A stretch of DNA of 64,000 nt from Candidatus Poribacteria bacterium (GTDB taxonomy: Bacteria > Poribacteria > WGA-4E > WGA-3G), in the NCBI GenBank assembly GCA_958295945.1, contig OY282386.1:4644204-4708203 (forward strand), written 5' to 3'. The position numbers and the translations under genes are program-made. Within the stretch, counting starts at the first letter, position 1, and the number at the start of each line of letters is the position of its first letter. Below, one piece after another: positions 52,838 to 62,413 of the stretch. A model generated the notes under the pieces. The model was not told the DNA's origin. It made no database searches and was given only the letters and a program-made list of their open reading frames with translations.

Positions 52838-54873
52838 TTAATAAATGGTTCCATAGCCCACAATAGGACAGTGCCATCATAACTGCCACTTGCCAGATGT
52901 TTTCCATCTGGTGAAAAGGCTACATCTTGGACATCCGATGCGTGTCCCCAGAAAGTATAGATGTTTTCACCCGTTGACATATCCCACAAATGTATCGGTG
53001 CTTTATCCAATCCCCATTTCCACCAAGCACCTGATGCGAGGTACTTTCCACACGGGGAAAATGCTAATGCCCACGGACGAATACACCCATGAGGTTGAAG
53101 GAATATCATGTGTGTTTCTAACGTTTCTGTGTCCCACAATCGGATTTCATTTATTAACGCATCACCCGTCCAATTGCCGAGTCCACCAGCAATCCAGTTG
53201 CCACAAGGCGAAAAAACAATAGATTGCATGTGTTGATATTTCTTATATTGAAGATTCCCACCATTGATGACTCGCTCAATTTCCTGTGGTTCGCCTCTGT
53301 ATTTAGAGGCATCTTCTAAGGTTTCAGGTAAAGGAAGTGGTGAGATTTGTTCTCCGGTTTCAACATTCCAGAGTAATGCGGTTCCATCCCTGGAGGAGGT
53401 AACGAACCGTTTTCCATCAGGATGGAATGCAATTGCCTCAATTGAACTTGTATGTCCTATCAGTGTGTGCTGTTTTCTCCATCGTGTGATATCCCAAACG
53501 TATAATTCATCTCTCGTTCCTCCACTGACAAGATATTCACTGGTAGGAGAAAACGTCAAGGAATAGATGTCTTTTTCATGTCCTGTTAGTTCGGTAACTA
53601 ATACTTCAGATTCAATATTCCAGATTTGTATATCGTTGCCTCCTGTATCAATAGCCAAGAGTTGATCATCTGGAGACAACGTCATGCATCCTCCTAAAGA
53701 ACTGCGTTTGTCTGAAGGTGGGAGTATCCGCTCGACTTCCCGTCTATTAATATCCCAAAATAATTTACCAGTACCTCCCCAGTTCCCACCGATCAATGTT
53801 TTGTTATCTTGCATAAATGCCACCGAATAGGGAACACCTCCATATCCAGAAAAGAATGATCTTGTAGTAGAGTCACCTTCATGCCATATTTGGATTTTGC
53901 GGTTCTTACATGTAATTGCGAATTTTGATCCATCGCTTGAAAACCTTGCGTAATTGTCTGTGTTCCCAATAGTGTTGAAGGTATCCAACATATTGTGCTG
54001 TGAAGCATCCCAGATTACTACTTTGTCGCTATAGATGTCTGCAACTCGTAATGTTTCATCAGGAGTATAAGCAAGTCTTACTCTTTCACCTTGATATGTT
54101 TTGGGGTGCATTGCAAGAGATTCATCCTGAATGTCCCATACTTGAACGGTAGCACCAAGGCTTGCACTGGCAAGGTACTGTCCACAAGGTGAAAACAGGA
54201 GGGTATGTAATGGGGCAGTGTGTCCTGTTAGTTGCGTTATGTCTTCACCATTTTTTATATCTGAAAGCGTTACTGTTTCAGGTGAAGACACATAAGCAAA
54301 TATATTACTGTTGGTTGAAAAGGCGATGGGAAAATATCTGTCATTGGCAGTCCCTTCTTTCCTATAATCGTTACTTTTTGTGTTTTCAATTTTAAAGCTG
54401 CTGATAGGGACAATCTGTTCTTCGCGCCATGCATAAATAGCACTATGTCCGAGTCCTGAAGCAGCGAGATATTGATCGTCCGGTGAAAAGCGTGCATGAA
54501 AGATAACATTGCGTTCCTCAGTACCTCCCCAGTCAGTTTTTGCAACGCACTGTCCGTTTTGTGTATCCCACACCTTGAGAATCCCGTCTTGGTCGCCTGT
54601 GGCAATCCATCGTGAATCATGCGAGAAGGTGGCGACATTCATCATGCCGCGTTCTGTTCCCCACAATGCGCGAGGTGCAAGGGTATTCGTATCATATAAC
54701 CAGAATCCGATTGTTGTTGATACGGCAAGATATGCGGCATCATTTGAGAATTCTACGTCAAGTCGTAATCCGTGTCCGAATCGCGCTAACGCGCCTTCAG
54801 GGAGTTCCCAAGTTGTTACATCTGTGTCGTTAAGTGGTCGCAGTGCGGGAGTTAAAGGTTGTCTGTTTTCCAT
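52834..54873 (-). CDS. Cytoplasmic-type WD40 double-propeller protein
   Basis: This 679-residue protein starts at the ATG at 54873, which has AGGAGG 8 nt upstream; the frame extends to 54957 without support. It has no signal peptide. It opens ENRQPLTPALRPLNDTDVTT then WELPEGALARFGHG, followed by about 14 WD40 blades (VWDTQNG, VWDIQDE, FWDINRR, LWNVETG, LWDMSTG and others), enough for two propellers. It is the first-decay-stage (intact) member of a four-copy array. Blade order and the linker SKYRGEPQEIERVINGG resemble the neighbouring copies. Its stop codon lies in a MITE end. Confidence 0.85.
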   Translation of the reverse strand: MENRQPLTPALRPLNDTDVTTWELPEGALARFGHGLRLDVEFSNDAAYLAVSTTIGFWLYDTNTLAPRALWGTERGMMNVATFSHDSRWIATGDQDGILKVWDTQNGQCVAKTDWGGTEERNVIFHARFSPDDQYLAASGLGHSAIYAWREEQIVPISSFKIENTKSNDYRKEGTANDRYFPIAFSTNSNIFAYVSSPETVTLSDIKNGEDITQLTGHTAPLHTLLFSPCGQYLASASLGATVQVWDIQDESLAMHPKTYQGERVRLAYTPDETLRVADIYSDKVVIWDASQHNMLDTFNTIGNTDNYARFSSDGSKFAITCKNRKIQIWHEGDSTTRSFFSGYGGVPYSVAFMQDNKTLIGGNWGGTGKLFWDINRREVERILPPSDKRSSLGGCMTLSPDDQLLAIDTGGNDIQIWNIESEVLVTELTGHEKDIYSLTFSPTSEYLVSGGTRDELYVWDITRWRKQHTLIGHTSSIEAIAFHPDGKRFVTSSRDGTALLWNVETGEQISPLPLPETLEDASKYRGEPQEIERVINGGNLQYKKYQHMQSIVFSPCGNWIAGGLGNWTGDALINEIRLWDTETLETHMIFLQPHGCIRPWALAFSPCGKYLASGAWWKWGLDKAPIHLWDMSTGENIYTFWGHASDVQDVAFSPDGKHLASGSYDGTVLLWAMEPFIN

Positions 54874-55005
54874 AAAAGTGCCTCCTGTTGTTGCCAAAAA
54901 GTGTTTGAGGTTTAAGTGTCTCGCATGCTTATTACGAAGTTGGTTGGGTGAGTTCACTATGCCAGCAGCAGGCGATATACTATCGGTGAATTGACATGAA
55001 TGGCT

Positions 55006-57198
55006 TTAAGCACTTATAAAGGGTTTTACATCCCAAAGGAGGATGGTGCCATCATAACTACTACTTGCCAGCAGTTCGCCATCCGGTGAAAAATTGACCG
55101 ATAATATATCAGTAGGGTGTGCCCAGAAGGTGTGAAAATTTTCACCCGTGGCAATATCCCACAAACGGACGGAGGTTTTTTGCTGTCCCTTTTCCCATTC
55201 CTCGTCCCATCGAGAACCAGAGGCAAGGTATTTACCACATGGTGAAAATGCGAGCGCGTAGGGTGCTTGATATCCTGTAGGTTGAATTAGTGCCATCAGC
55301 GTTTTGAAGGTAGTTGCGTCCCAAAGTCTAATTTCACCCCACATTCCACCAGCGATAATGTCATGACAAGTAGAAGTCTGGAGTGCTCTAATGCGACGGG
55401 GACCTTCTCTCTGACGCTCTTGGGCACGTTGAAGGTCTTGTAGCATGCCTTTATATATAGAAGTATCTATACATGGTTCAATATCAAGCAATCCGATTTG
55501 TTCGTCGCTTTTGAAATTCCAGACTATAGCAGCTCCTTTTGGAGGACGAGTGTAAAACTGCTTACCATTTAAATCAAAATGCAACTTCCAGCCCGGATAT
55601 GTTTGTGGTGTTAGTGGTGCGTGATAGTGTTTTTCCCATTGCTCCACATCCCACACAGCGATACTATCTCCATAGATGACAACGAAGTATGCCCCTGTAT
55701 GTGAGAACCCTATCTTGGACACATGTGAAGATGGACGTTTGGGAAGTTCAGTGACTTGTGTACCGGATGCAACATGCCAAACTTTAATAGGGGTAAGAAT
55801 GTCTACACTCACAAGATATTCCCCAGCTGGTGAGAACACCATTTTTCTGACTCCCAATTTTTTTTCGGTGAATTCTGTGACTTGTGTGTCAGATGGAAGA
55901 TGCCAAACACTAATGGTATCTTCCTTTGCTTTGTTGATTGCCAATAGTTCTCCACTGGGTGAGGTAACAATGGCACCGGATATATTGGGGTTCTTGTTCT
56001 CAAAGTGGAATGTGCGTTTAACCTGTCGGCTCGTAACATTCCATACACAGACTGCGGAATGGGTCCGGTGTGTACTTACCAGTGTACGACCATCTTTAGA
56101 AAAACTTACTGAACCGGCGTTCTGATGATGTACAGGGAGAGATGCAAGTGCTGCTGCCCCTTCTGTCCAGACATGGAGTTCTCCGCGTGCATTAGCAACA
56201 GCAAAACGTGTGCCATCTTTTGAAAAACATGCACTGATATTAGTCGGATTCCAAGATTCAAAAGTATCTATTGTCTCCTGTTGAGCTGCATCCCATAACA
56301 CGACTTCAATGCCACCGATACCAGCAACCTGTAAGGTCCCATCCTTCGTATAAGAAGGTATGCCAAACATTATGTAGTGATTTTCACCATAAGTGGTAGG
56401 TGCCATTTCCAAGGTGCCATTATGTATATTCCATATATGCACCTTGTTTCCCCTGTTACAGGCGGCGAGATACTCTCCACAGGGAGAAAAAACGAGTCTG
56501 TCACATCCCTTTACGGATTCTTCGGTGTAGTCATCGTGAAGTTCTGCAATCAGTTCCTTAGTTTCCATACAGATGACAGATGTCATGTTTGCATCAGACG
56601 TGTATGCAAAGAGGCTGCCATCTGATGAAATTGCTTTGGGAGCAACGTTGTCTCTTTCCCGCCCAGATTTTATTGTGTAGCTTTTGATAGGCGTGTTAAT
56701 GTCTGTACGCCAGTCGTAAACGGCACACTGGCTGTCATAGAATCTTGGAGTCTGGTCGGAATATGTGTCACAATAGTACATGGCTAAGTGTTGGCTATCA
56801 GGCAAAAAGGTGACATTGGTAGCCGAGACTCTTACAGCTCTCGAATCCTCGGGCACATCTATTTCTGCGACACATTGTAGGTTTTGGGTGTTCCATATCT
56901 TCACAACACTATCCCAGTCCCTGGTAGCGACCCATTGTCCATCGTCGGAAAATGAGATGGTTGCGCCCATCCCACGCTCTGTTCCCCATAATGCGCGGTT
57001 TGTCATCGTATCAAGGTCATACAACCAGCAACCGATACGTGTTGGAACAGCAAGATGTGTCCCATCGGGTGAAAATGCTATTTTGCCTATCTGCCCTCTG
57101 CCTAAACGAGCAATTGCACCTTCGGGGAGTTCCCAAGTTGTTACATCTGTGTCATTAAGTGGTCGCAGAGCGGGAGTTGAAGTGTGTTTGTTTCTCAA
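55006..57198 (-). CDS. Cytoplasmic-type WD40 double-propeller protein
   Basis: This 730-residue paralogue of the 52834 gene starts at a TTG with GGAG 8 nt upstream, aligned with the ATG of its neighbours. The N-terminus RNKHTSTPALRPLNDTDVTT and WELPEGAIARLGRG match the array pattern, and about 14 WD40 blades follow, many with degraded WD ends (VYDWRTD, VWTEGAA, IWNFKSD). The C-terminus LLWDVKPFISA is complete. No signal peptide is present. It is separated from the 52834 gene by about 130 nt with no promoter recognised. Confidence 0.83.
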   Translation of the reverse strand: MRNKHTSTPALRPLNDTDVTTWELPEGAIARLGRGQIGKIAFSPDGTHLAVPTRIGCWLYDLDTMTNRALWGTERGMGATISFSDDGQWVATRDWDSVVKIWNTQNLQCVAEIDVPEDSRAVRVSATNVTFLPDSQHLAMYYCDTYSDQTPRFYDSQCAVYDWRTDINTPIKSYTIKSGRERDNVAPKAISSDGSLFAYTSDANMTSVICMETKELIAELHDDYTEESVKGCDRLVFSPCGEYLAACNRGNKVHIWNIHNGTLEMAPTTYGENHYIMFGIPSYTKDGTLQVAGIGGIEVVLWDAAQQETIDTFESWNPTNISACFSKDGTRFAVANARGELHVWTEGAAALASLPVHHQNAGSVSFSKDGRTLVSTHRTHSAVCVWNVTSRQVKRTFHFENKNPNISGAIVTSPSGELLAINKAKEDTISVWHLPSDTQVTEFTEKKLGVRKMVFSPAGEYLVSVDILTPIKVWHVASGTQVTELPKRPSSHVSKIGFSHTGAYFVVIYGDSIAVWDVEQWEKHYHAPLTPQTYPGWKLHFDLNGKQFYTRPPKGAAIVWNFKSDEQIGLLDIEPCIDTSIYKGMLQDLQRAQERQREGPRRIRALQTSTCHDIIAGGMWGEIRLWDATTFKTLMALIQPTGYQAPYALAFSPCGKYLASGSRWDEEWEKGQQKTSVRLWDIATGENFHTFWAHPTDILSVNFSPDGELLASSSYDGTILLWDVKPFISA

Positions 57199-57293
57199 AA
57201 TGATGTCTCCTTTACACTTATAAATGGCGAAAGTCGTTAATGTTACACATTGAGTTGTTTAAGAAATTGACCAATAGAAATTAAAAGACATAT

Positions 57294-59302
57294 TTATGTG
57301 CTGATATACGGTCTCATATCCCATAGCAGGATAGTGCCTTCATAACTACTACTTGCCAAGAGTTCTCCACTCTTTGAGAAAGCAAGATTCTGAATATCTG
57401 ATGGATGTCCCCAGAATGTATGGATGTTTTCTCCAGTAGCAACTTCCCATATTCGGATGGAGACTTTGTCTGTTTTGTTCCACCAAGTACCTGAGACAAG
57501 ATACCTTCCACATGGGGAAAATACTACCTTGCCGACACGCCAGCAACTTTCGGGTAGAATCAACCCCATGTGGGGCTCTAAAGTTGCTGAATCCCAGAAG
57601 CGCACCTCTCCATATAGACCTCCAGCAAGAAGTGTACCGCAGGGAGAAAATGCTATGGAATTGATCCATTCCGTTTTTGAACTTTGATTGATATGACGAT
57701 GGATTTCACGTGCATCTCCTTTATACAGAGATGTATCAGCTAAAGTGAAGTCTACACTTGGTGATCCAAGTTGTTTCCCACTCGTAACATCCCATAAATG
57801 GACAGGACCATCCCATTCAACGGTTGCGAATTTCTGACAATTTGGGTGAAAGGCTATAGCTTTAATTACGTCTGTATGAGCGATGAATGCGTACTGCTTT
57901 TCCCATCGCTGGACACTCCACACAACAAGATTTCCATCAGTATCACCGCTGATGAGGTGTTGACCTGAAGGTGAAAAGACCATGGCAGAAATTGAACTCT
58001 TATGTTCGGAGAGTTCTGCCATTTGAGTTCCTGATGCGATATTCCAGACTTCAAGCGTCTGCCTATCTTCTCCTATGAGAGCCAACAAATTTTCACAGGG
58101 TGACAGGGCACACTTTTTGCCGTTACTATTTACCATAATCGGTGGTCGAATCCTCTGTTTCTTACCAATATCCCAAAAGACAATACTACTTTCGCCCCAG
58201 TACTTGCATATCAACATATTATCCGATTGAGAGAAAAACATAGCATTGGATGGTGAAGAAGGTTCTTCAATTGGAATTACTGTGATGGATGTATCTGCCT
58301 GCCATACGTTGATCTCATGCGAAGTAATGATCACCCACAGTTGTCCATCAGAAGAAACATTGACTGCTTTAGGAGTAGTTTGGTATTCAATGGTGTCAAG
58401 TTTTTCTCCTTGAGACCCATCTAACATGACGATCTTATTCTTATAGGTAACAGCAACTTGTAAGGCATTTTCGGGGGTATATGCAGGAAGCACTCGAGTT
58501 CCACCGATGTCTGTGTATGTTGTCTCTAAGGTCTCTTTATTGATATTCCATACTTGCACCTCAATGTTTTTTCTGTATTGAGATCTTGAATACTTGCAGC
58601 AAGAAACTGACTACATGGTGAGAAAACGAGACCATATACATAACATTGACTGGATAGATGAAGAGTTGTAGGCAAAGATGCGATACGTTGTTGCGATTTT
58701 AGGTTTCGGACAGTGAGAGTGAACTTATCAGAAGCATACGCGAGCAGCTGCCCATCAGGTGAAAAGCAGATTGGGTAACGGGTGGGGTGCCTTTCATCTT
58801 TCTTACGTTTCCCTTCCACCCTACCTTCTAACCTGAAACTTACGACATGTTTGCCGGTTTGTGTGTGCCACATGTATACGTCTCCGTATCCATTACCAGC
58901 TGCGGCAATATATTGATTGTCAGGTGAGAAGGTGAGTTGAGATGTGTTTTTGTACCATCCTTGTATTTTGGCAACACACTGTTGGGTATCTGTTTCATAC
59001 ACTTTAATGATACCGTCCCAGTTGTGGGTTGTAATCCACTGTCCATCATCAGAAAGTGCAACTTTATTTACCATACCTCTTTCGGTATCCAATAATGCAA
59101 CGGGTTGCTTTGTATCAAGTTCATATATCCATGTTCCGATGTGAGTAGCAACAGCAAAAATCCTTTTTTCTGAAGAAATTGCAATATCGCGTATAACGCC
59201 TCGTCCTAACCGAGCAATCGCTCCATCAGGAAGTTCCCAGGTTGTCACATCCGCGTCGTGGATAGGTCTAAATGTAGGGGTTATAGGTTTTCTGTTTTCC
59301 AT
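57294..59302 (-). pseudogene. Third WD40 paralogue, frameshifted at an A-tract
   Basis: The first frame (59302 down to 58526) starts ENRKPITPTFRPIHDADVTT, has WELPDGAIARLGRG and four to five blades, and ends LNTEKTLRCKYGISIKRP. The second frame (58559 down to 57294) continues with VQVWNINKETL and runs through nine more blades to DMRPYIST. One extra A in the run of six A near 58565 would rejoin them as TEKNIEVQVWNINK, a perfect WD40 blade end. So a single base is missing at a homopolymer. It could be decay, slippage expression or a sequencing error. Confidence 0.75.
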
Positions 59303-59320
59303 AAAACATCTCCTTGTATT

Positions 59321-59500
59321 CTACAGATAAGGTTTCAGATCCCAAAGGTAAATCGCACCATCATGTCCACCACTTGCAAGAATGGTACAGTCCTGCGAAA
59401 ATGCAAAGCACTGTACATCAGTAGTATGTCCCTTAAACGTGGTGATACTCTTACCTGTTGCGACTTCCCATAAACAGATGGATGTCTTTTTTAGTCCACC
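59321..59500 (-). pseudogene. C-terminal remnant of a fourth WD40 paralogue
   Basis: Fifty-nine codons before a TAG at 59321-59323 encode the last two blades of an array member: KKTSICLWEVATGKSITTFK followed by DVQCFAFSQDCTILASGGHD and IYLWDLKPYL. Sequence upstream of 59500 is dispersed-repeat DNA, so the rest has been deleted or replaced. No start codon remains. Confidence 0.8.
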
Positions 59501-59567
59501 TTATGAATTGCGCGCCTACGAACATGTCTCCTTTCAAATCGTGGTTGGAAACTGTTCCAACTATGGG

Positions 59568-59598
59568 ATGGCGGGGCACGGAGACCCCGCACTACAAT
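59568..59598. repeat. Palindromic unit of the GGCGGGGCACGGAGAC family
   Basis: ATGGCGGGGCACGGAGACCC through CGCACTACAAT is near-identical to units at 10789-10815 and 48118-48147, and to opposite-facing units at 10744-10771, 29621-29648 and 48073-48094. Here it stands alone, next to the break point of the WD40 remnant. Confidence 0.7.
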
Positions 59599-59642
59599 AG
59601 CAACAACGGTTGTCAACTAGGAATGATATATTGTTTGTAGAA

Positions 59643-62087
59643 CTATGGGATACTTTCTAATTGTAATATCAATTCCTCATACCTTTCTCCAGGTTTAAGG
59701 AGAATAGGTTCAGACTCAGCTATCATATTTCTATATCTCACACCAAAAACATAATGCATGGGATCGTGTTTCTCCTTCGGATAATAGATAAAGTATCCGT
59801 TTGCATCAGTTTTTGGTTTACCACCTGAACGTCCAAACCCCATTCCATCTTCAGTATATCTTGATTCACTAAGATGGATTCTTACATTGGCAACCGGTAT
59901 GTCATCAGAAAGAAGTCGACCACGGACTCGCAATCTTGGTTTTACCGTAACGACTACATTTTTGCTTTGTGTTCCTGGATTAATACCAAATACAATTGGA
60001 TTAGTGTTGTTGCGCGGATAGAAAGTTATCCCTTGTTTACGTATAGATAACACTTCATAATCTGGTTCAAAATCTTCTTGTTCCATAAAAGTGTATCCTG
60101 ATAAACGCAGCTTTTCCCTATCCTTTTTGTCTAAATCTTCACTCTTCTTGTTCGCAAGACCATCAGGTAGGAATGTGTTTATCTTATCTGTCAATAGGCC
60201 CAAGTATATAGCCCCAGATGAAATGTTTTTGATAGTAAAAGTGCCTTCATTATTGGTCCGTGAATTTTGAGAAGTAAAGTAATAACGCGGTATAAATGTT
60301 GTATTTACACGTCTAATATCAGAAGTTTTAACGGATCGAACGTATATAGGTAGATCCGTGACCGGTTTACCTTCAATATCAACAACCTTTCCTGATAGTG
60401 TAGAAGTTTGTTGCGGAACAATACTGTGAGATTGTCTATCATTTTGGATATTGATATTTGTCTGAGAAGGTGTATTTGTATTACTATCGTCCTGTAGTTG
60501 GGAAATTGTTACTTGCTCCTCACCCAAAACGAGAACAACATTATATGTCCCATGTGTAGATTTCATTTCAAACGGTGCTGCACTTGCTGTTTGCTTATCA
60601 TAAGTTGTAGTCATCCTGCAAGTATATGTTACATCTTTATTCCAGAAATTATCAATGTAGTGCACGAAGTTTCCATTTTCATCTGTATCTACTGTCATAT
60701 CCAATGTAGATTTTCCATATTTACTCTCAAATTCAATATCACATCTCATTGTGTCATTTGCGAGTGCTGTACCGTCGCTATTTAGGACCTTTACACGCAA
60801 TTGCGGCTGCTTGAGTATGACTTTAATATCTTCATGGTGTGCATCTGGAGATATTGCAAACACAACACCTTTTTGACCTGACATCTCAGTAGGATAGAAA
60901 TACAAACCTGCCACTTGCACCTTTGACATACGATATCCAGATCTAAGATGAGGAAATAAGGTTAATCTAACGGTGTCACCTAAGGGATTGGTAACCGTGA
61001 AATGTCCTTCCATATTCGTTTCTGCCTGATATAAAGACTCATCTATTGGATCCCCATTTTCATCACTCCGAATTGGAAACCATCCTCCATTTTCATTTCT
61101 AACTGGGGTTAGTGCGATTTTTATACCTGATATAGGATTGCCTGCTTCATCAATAACACGACCGGAGTTAGAGGATGGTAACTTGGCATCCACGTTCTGA
61201 TTCGCACCGTCGCTCTTATTTTGTGCATCAACATTGCCAATCTGATTTCTGACACTTGGGTCTGATGGGAGATTCATCATTACTGATGCGTCAACGATTT
61301 CTACTGACATTTTTGAGGTGGAATCAAGGTTAAATGGTTTCTGAAAATGTGCAAGGTATTGTGCACCGAGTCCAAGCATGAGTACGACTAAAACGAGTGT
61401 TGACGCTGCAGACAGAATCGGAATGAATGGTTTGGCTGTAGGTGGATCAATCTGCGTTCCTGTCTGTTTTATTTTGGTGATGATACTATCTGTTAATGCA
61501 GTTGATGGTTGGAAACTTCCTAAAGTTTCTTTGAGCATGTTTTCCTCCTTCTGTAATCGTTTTCTTGCGCGATGTAGACGGCTTTTCACCGTATTCATTG
61601 ATACACCTAAAAACTCACTTATCTCTTTAACTGAACTCTCTGCGAGGTAATGGAGTGTTATGACAATTCTTTCACTCTCAGGTAATTTTTGGAGGAGACG
61701 TTTGACGAGATCCATCCTATTTTCAGATGCAATATCCTCACGTTGTTTCGCTGCATAATCAGAAAATGCATGCAGCTCAAGTTCTTCTGTAGGCATAGTT
61801 TCCAACGATTGCATCTCTTGTGCTTTCTTAGAGAACCAAGTTTTGCACAGTCGATTTGCGATGACATATAACCATCCCGCAAATAGTTGAGGATTCTTCA
61901 ATGAACCAAGGTTTCTGTATGCCCTCAAGAAAGTGTCTTGTGTAATCTCTTCAGCAACGTGGAAATCTTCAGTTTTACGCCATGCAAGTGCATGCACGCG
62001 ATTCTGATATCTGTGTACTAACTTGGTAAATGCATCCTGATCGCCGTTCAATGTATATTTTATCAGTTGTGCGTCTGTTAGTTCCAT
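59643..62087 (-). CDS. ECF sigma factor fused through a membrane segment to exported beta-sandwich repeats
   Basis: This 814-residue protein begins as an ECF sigma factor: region 2 (GDQDAFTKLVHRYQNRVHALAW, AEEITQDTFLRAYRNL, about 14-60) and region 4 (LPESERIVITLHYLAESSVKEISEFLGVSMNTVKSRLHRARKRL, about 134-178). A single membrane segment (ILSAASTLVLVVLMLGLGAQYL, about 222-243) then leads to an outside part with carboxypeptidase-regulatory repeats (SGRVIDEAGNPISGIKIAL near 310, SGKVVDIEGKPVTDLPIYV near 565). The topology suggests a sigma factor tethered to the membrane and controlled by an external sensor, possibly by proteolysis. GGAG lies 7 nt before the ATG. It lies upstream of the WD40 array. 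Confidence 0.87.
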   Translation of the reverse strand: MELTDAQLIKYTLNGDQDAFTKLVHRYQNRVHALAWRKTEDFHVAEEITQDTFLRAYRNLGSLKNPQLFAGWLYVIANRLCKTWFSKKAQEMQSLETMPTEELELHAFSDYAAKQREDIASENRMDLVKRLLQKLPESERIVITLHYLAESSVKEISEFLGVSMNTVKSRLHRARKRLQKEENMLKETLGSFQPSTALTDSIITKIKQTGTQIDPPTAKPFIPILSAASTLVLVVLMLGLGAQYLAHFQKPFNLDSTSKMSVEIVDASVMMNLPSDPSVRNQIGNVDAQNKSDGANQNVDAKLPSSNSGRVIDEAGNPISGIKIALTPVRNENGGWFPIRSDENGDPIDESLYQAETNMEGHFTVTNPLGDTVRLTLFPHLRSGYRMSKVQVAGLYFYPTEMSGQKGVVFAISPDAHHEDIKVILKQPQLRVKVLNSDGTALANDTMRCDIEFESKYGKSTLDMTVDTDENGNFVHYIDNFWNKDVTYTCRMTTTYDKQTASAAPFEMKSTHGTYNVVLVLGEEQVTISQLQDDSNTNTPSQTNINIQNDRQSHSIVPQQTSTLSGKVVDIEGKPVTDLPIYVRSVKTSDIRRVNTTFIPRYYFTSQNSRTNNEGTFTIKNISSGAIYLGLLTDKINTFLPDGLANKKSEDLDKKDREKLRLSGYTFMEQEDFEPDYEVLSIRKQGITFYPRNNTNPIVFGINPGTQSKNVVVTVKPRLRVRGRLLSDDIPVANVRIHLSESRYTEDGMGFGRSGGKPKTDANGYFIYYPKEKHDPMHYVFGVRYRNMIAESEPILLKPGERYEELILQLESIP

Positions 62088-62192
62088 GTTACTTCTCCAA
62101 AGTATGTTTCATATAGATAGACTCGTATTTTTGTGGAAAAGGTTGCATAAAATAACTTCAATTAGCATTAATTGTTTGTTGGATTGTGTGAA

Positions 62193-62270
62193 AATCGCGG
62201 TTGAAAACCGCTCCAACAATGGGAGACTGCGCACTGCAATCGCGGTTGAAAACCGATCCAACAATGGGAG
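62193..62270. repeat. Two tandem copies of a 33-bp unit with 45-bp period
   Basis: AATCGCGGTTGAAAACCG plus CCAACAATGGGAG occurs at 62193-62225 and 62238-62270 with one mismatch. CGGTTGAAAACCG is itself a near-palindrome and could form a hairpin. Similar GGTTGGAAAC sequences occur at 47524 and 59541. The rest of 62088-62413 holds nothing recognised. Confidence 0.65.
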
Positions 62271-62413
62271 CGCACTTGAAAAGCGCACCTACGGAGTTTT
62301 GGGAATTTAATATTACACGTGTAATATATTAATCTTCATGAGCGTGCCTACTACTATGCATGGAAGAGGGTAGTGTTCTTGGGAGTAGTGCCTAAAACAT
62401 CTGTCTTTGCTGT

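Noticed and set aside
62193-62270. CRISPR-like array
   Set aside because: There are only two units, with a 12-nt gap much shorter than a spacer, and no cas genes anywhere in the window.
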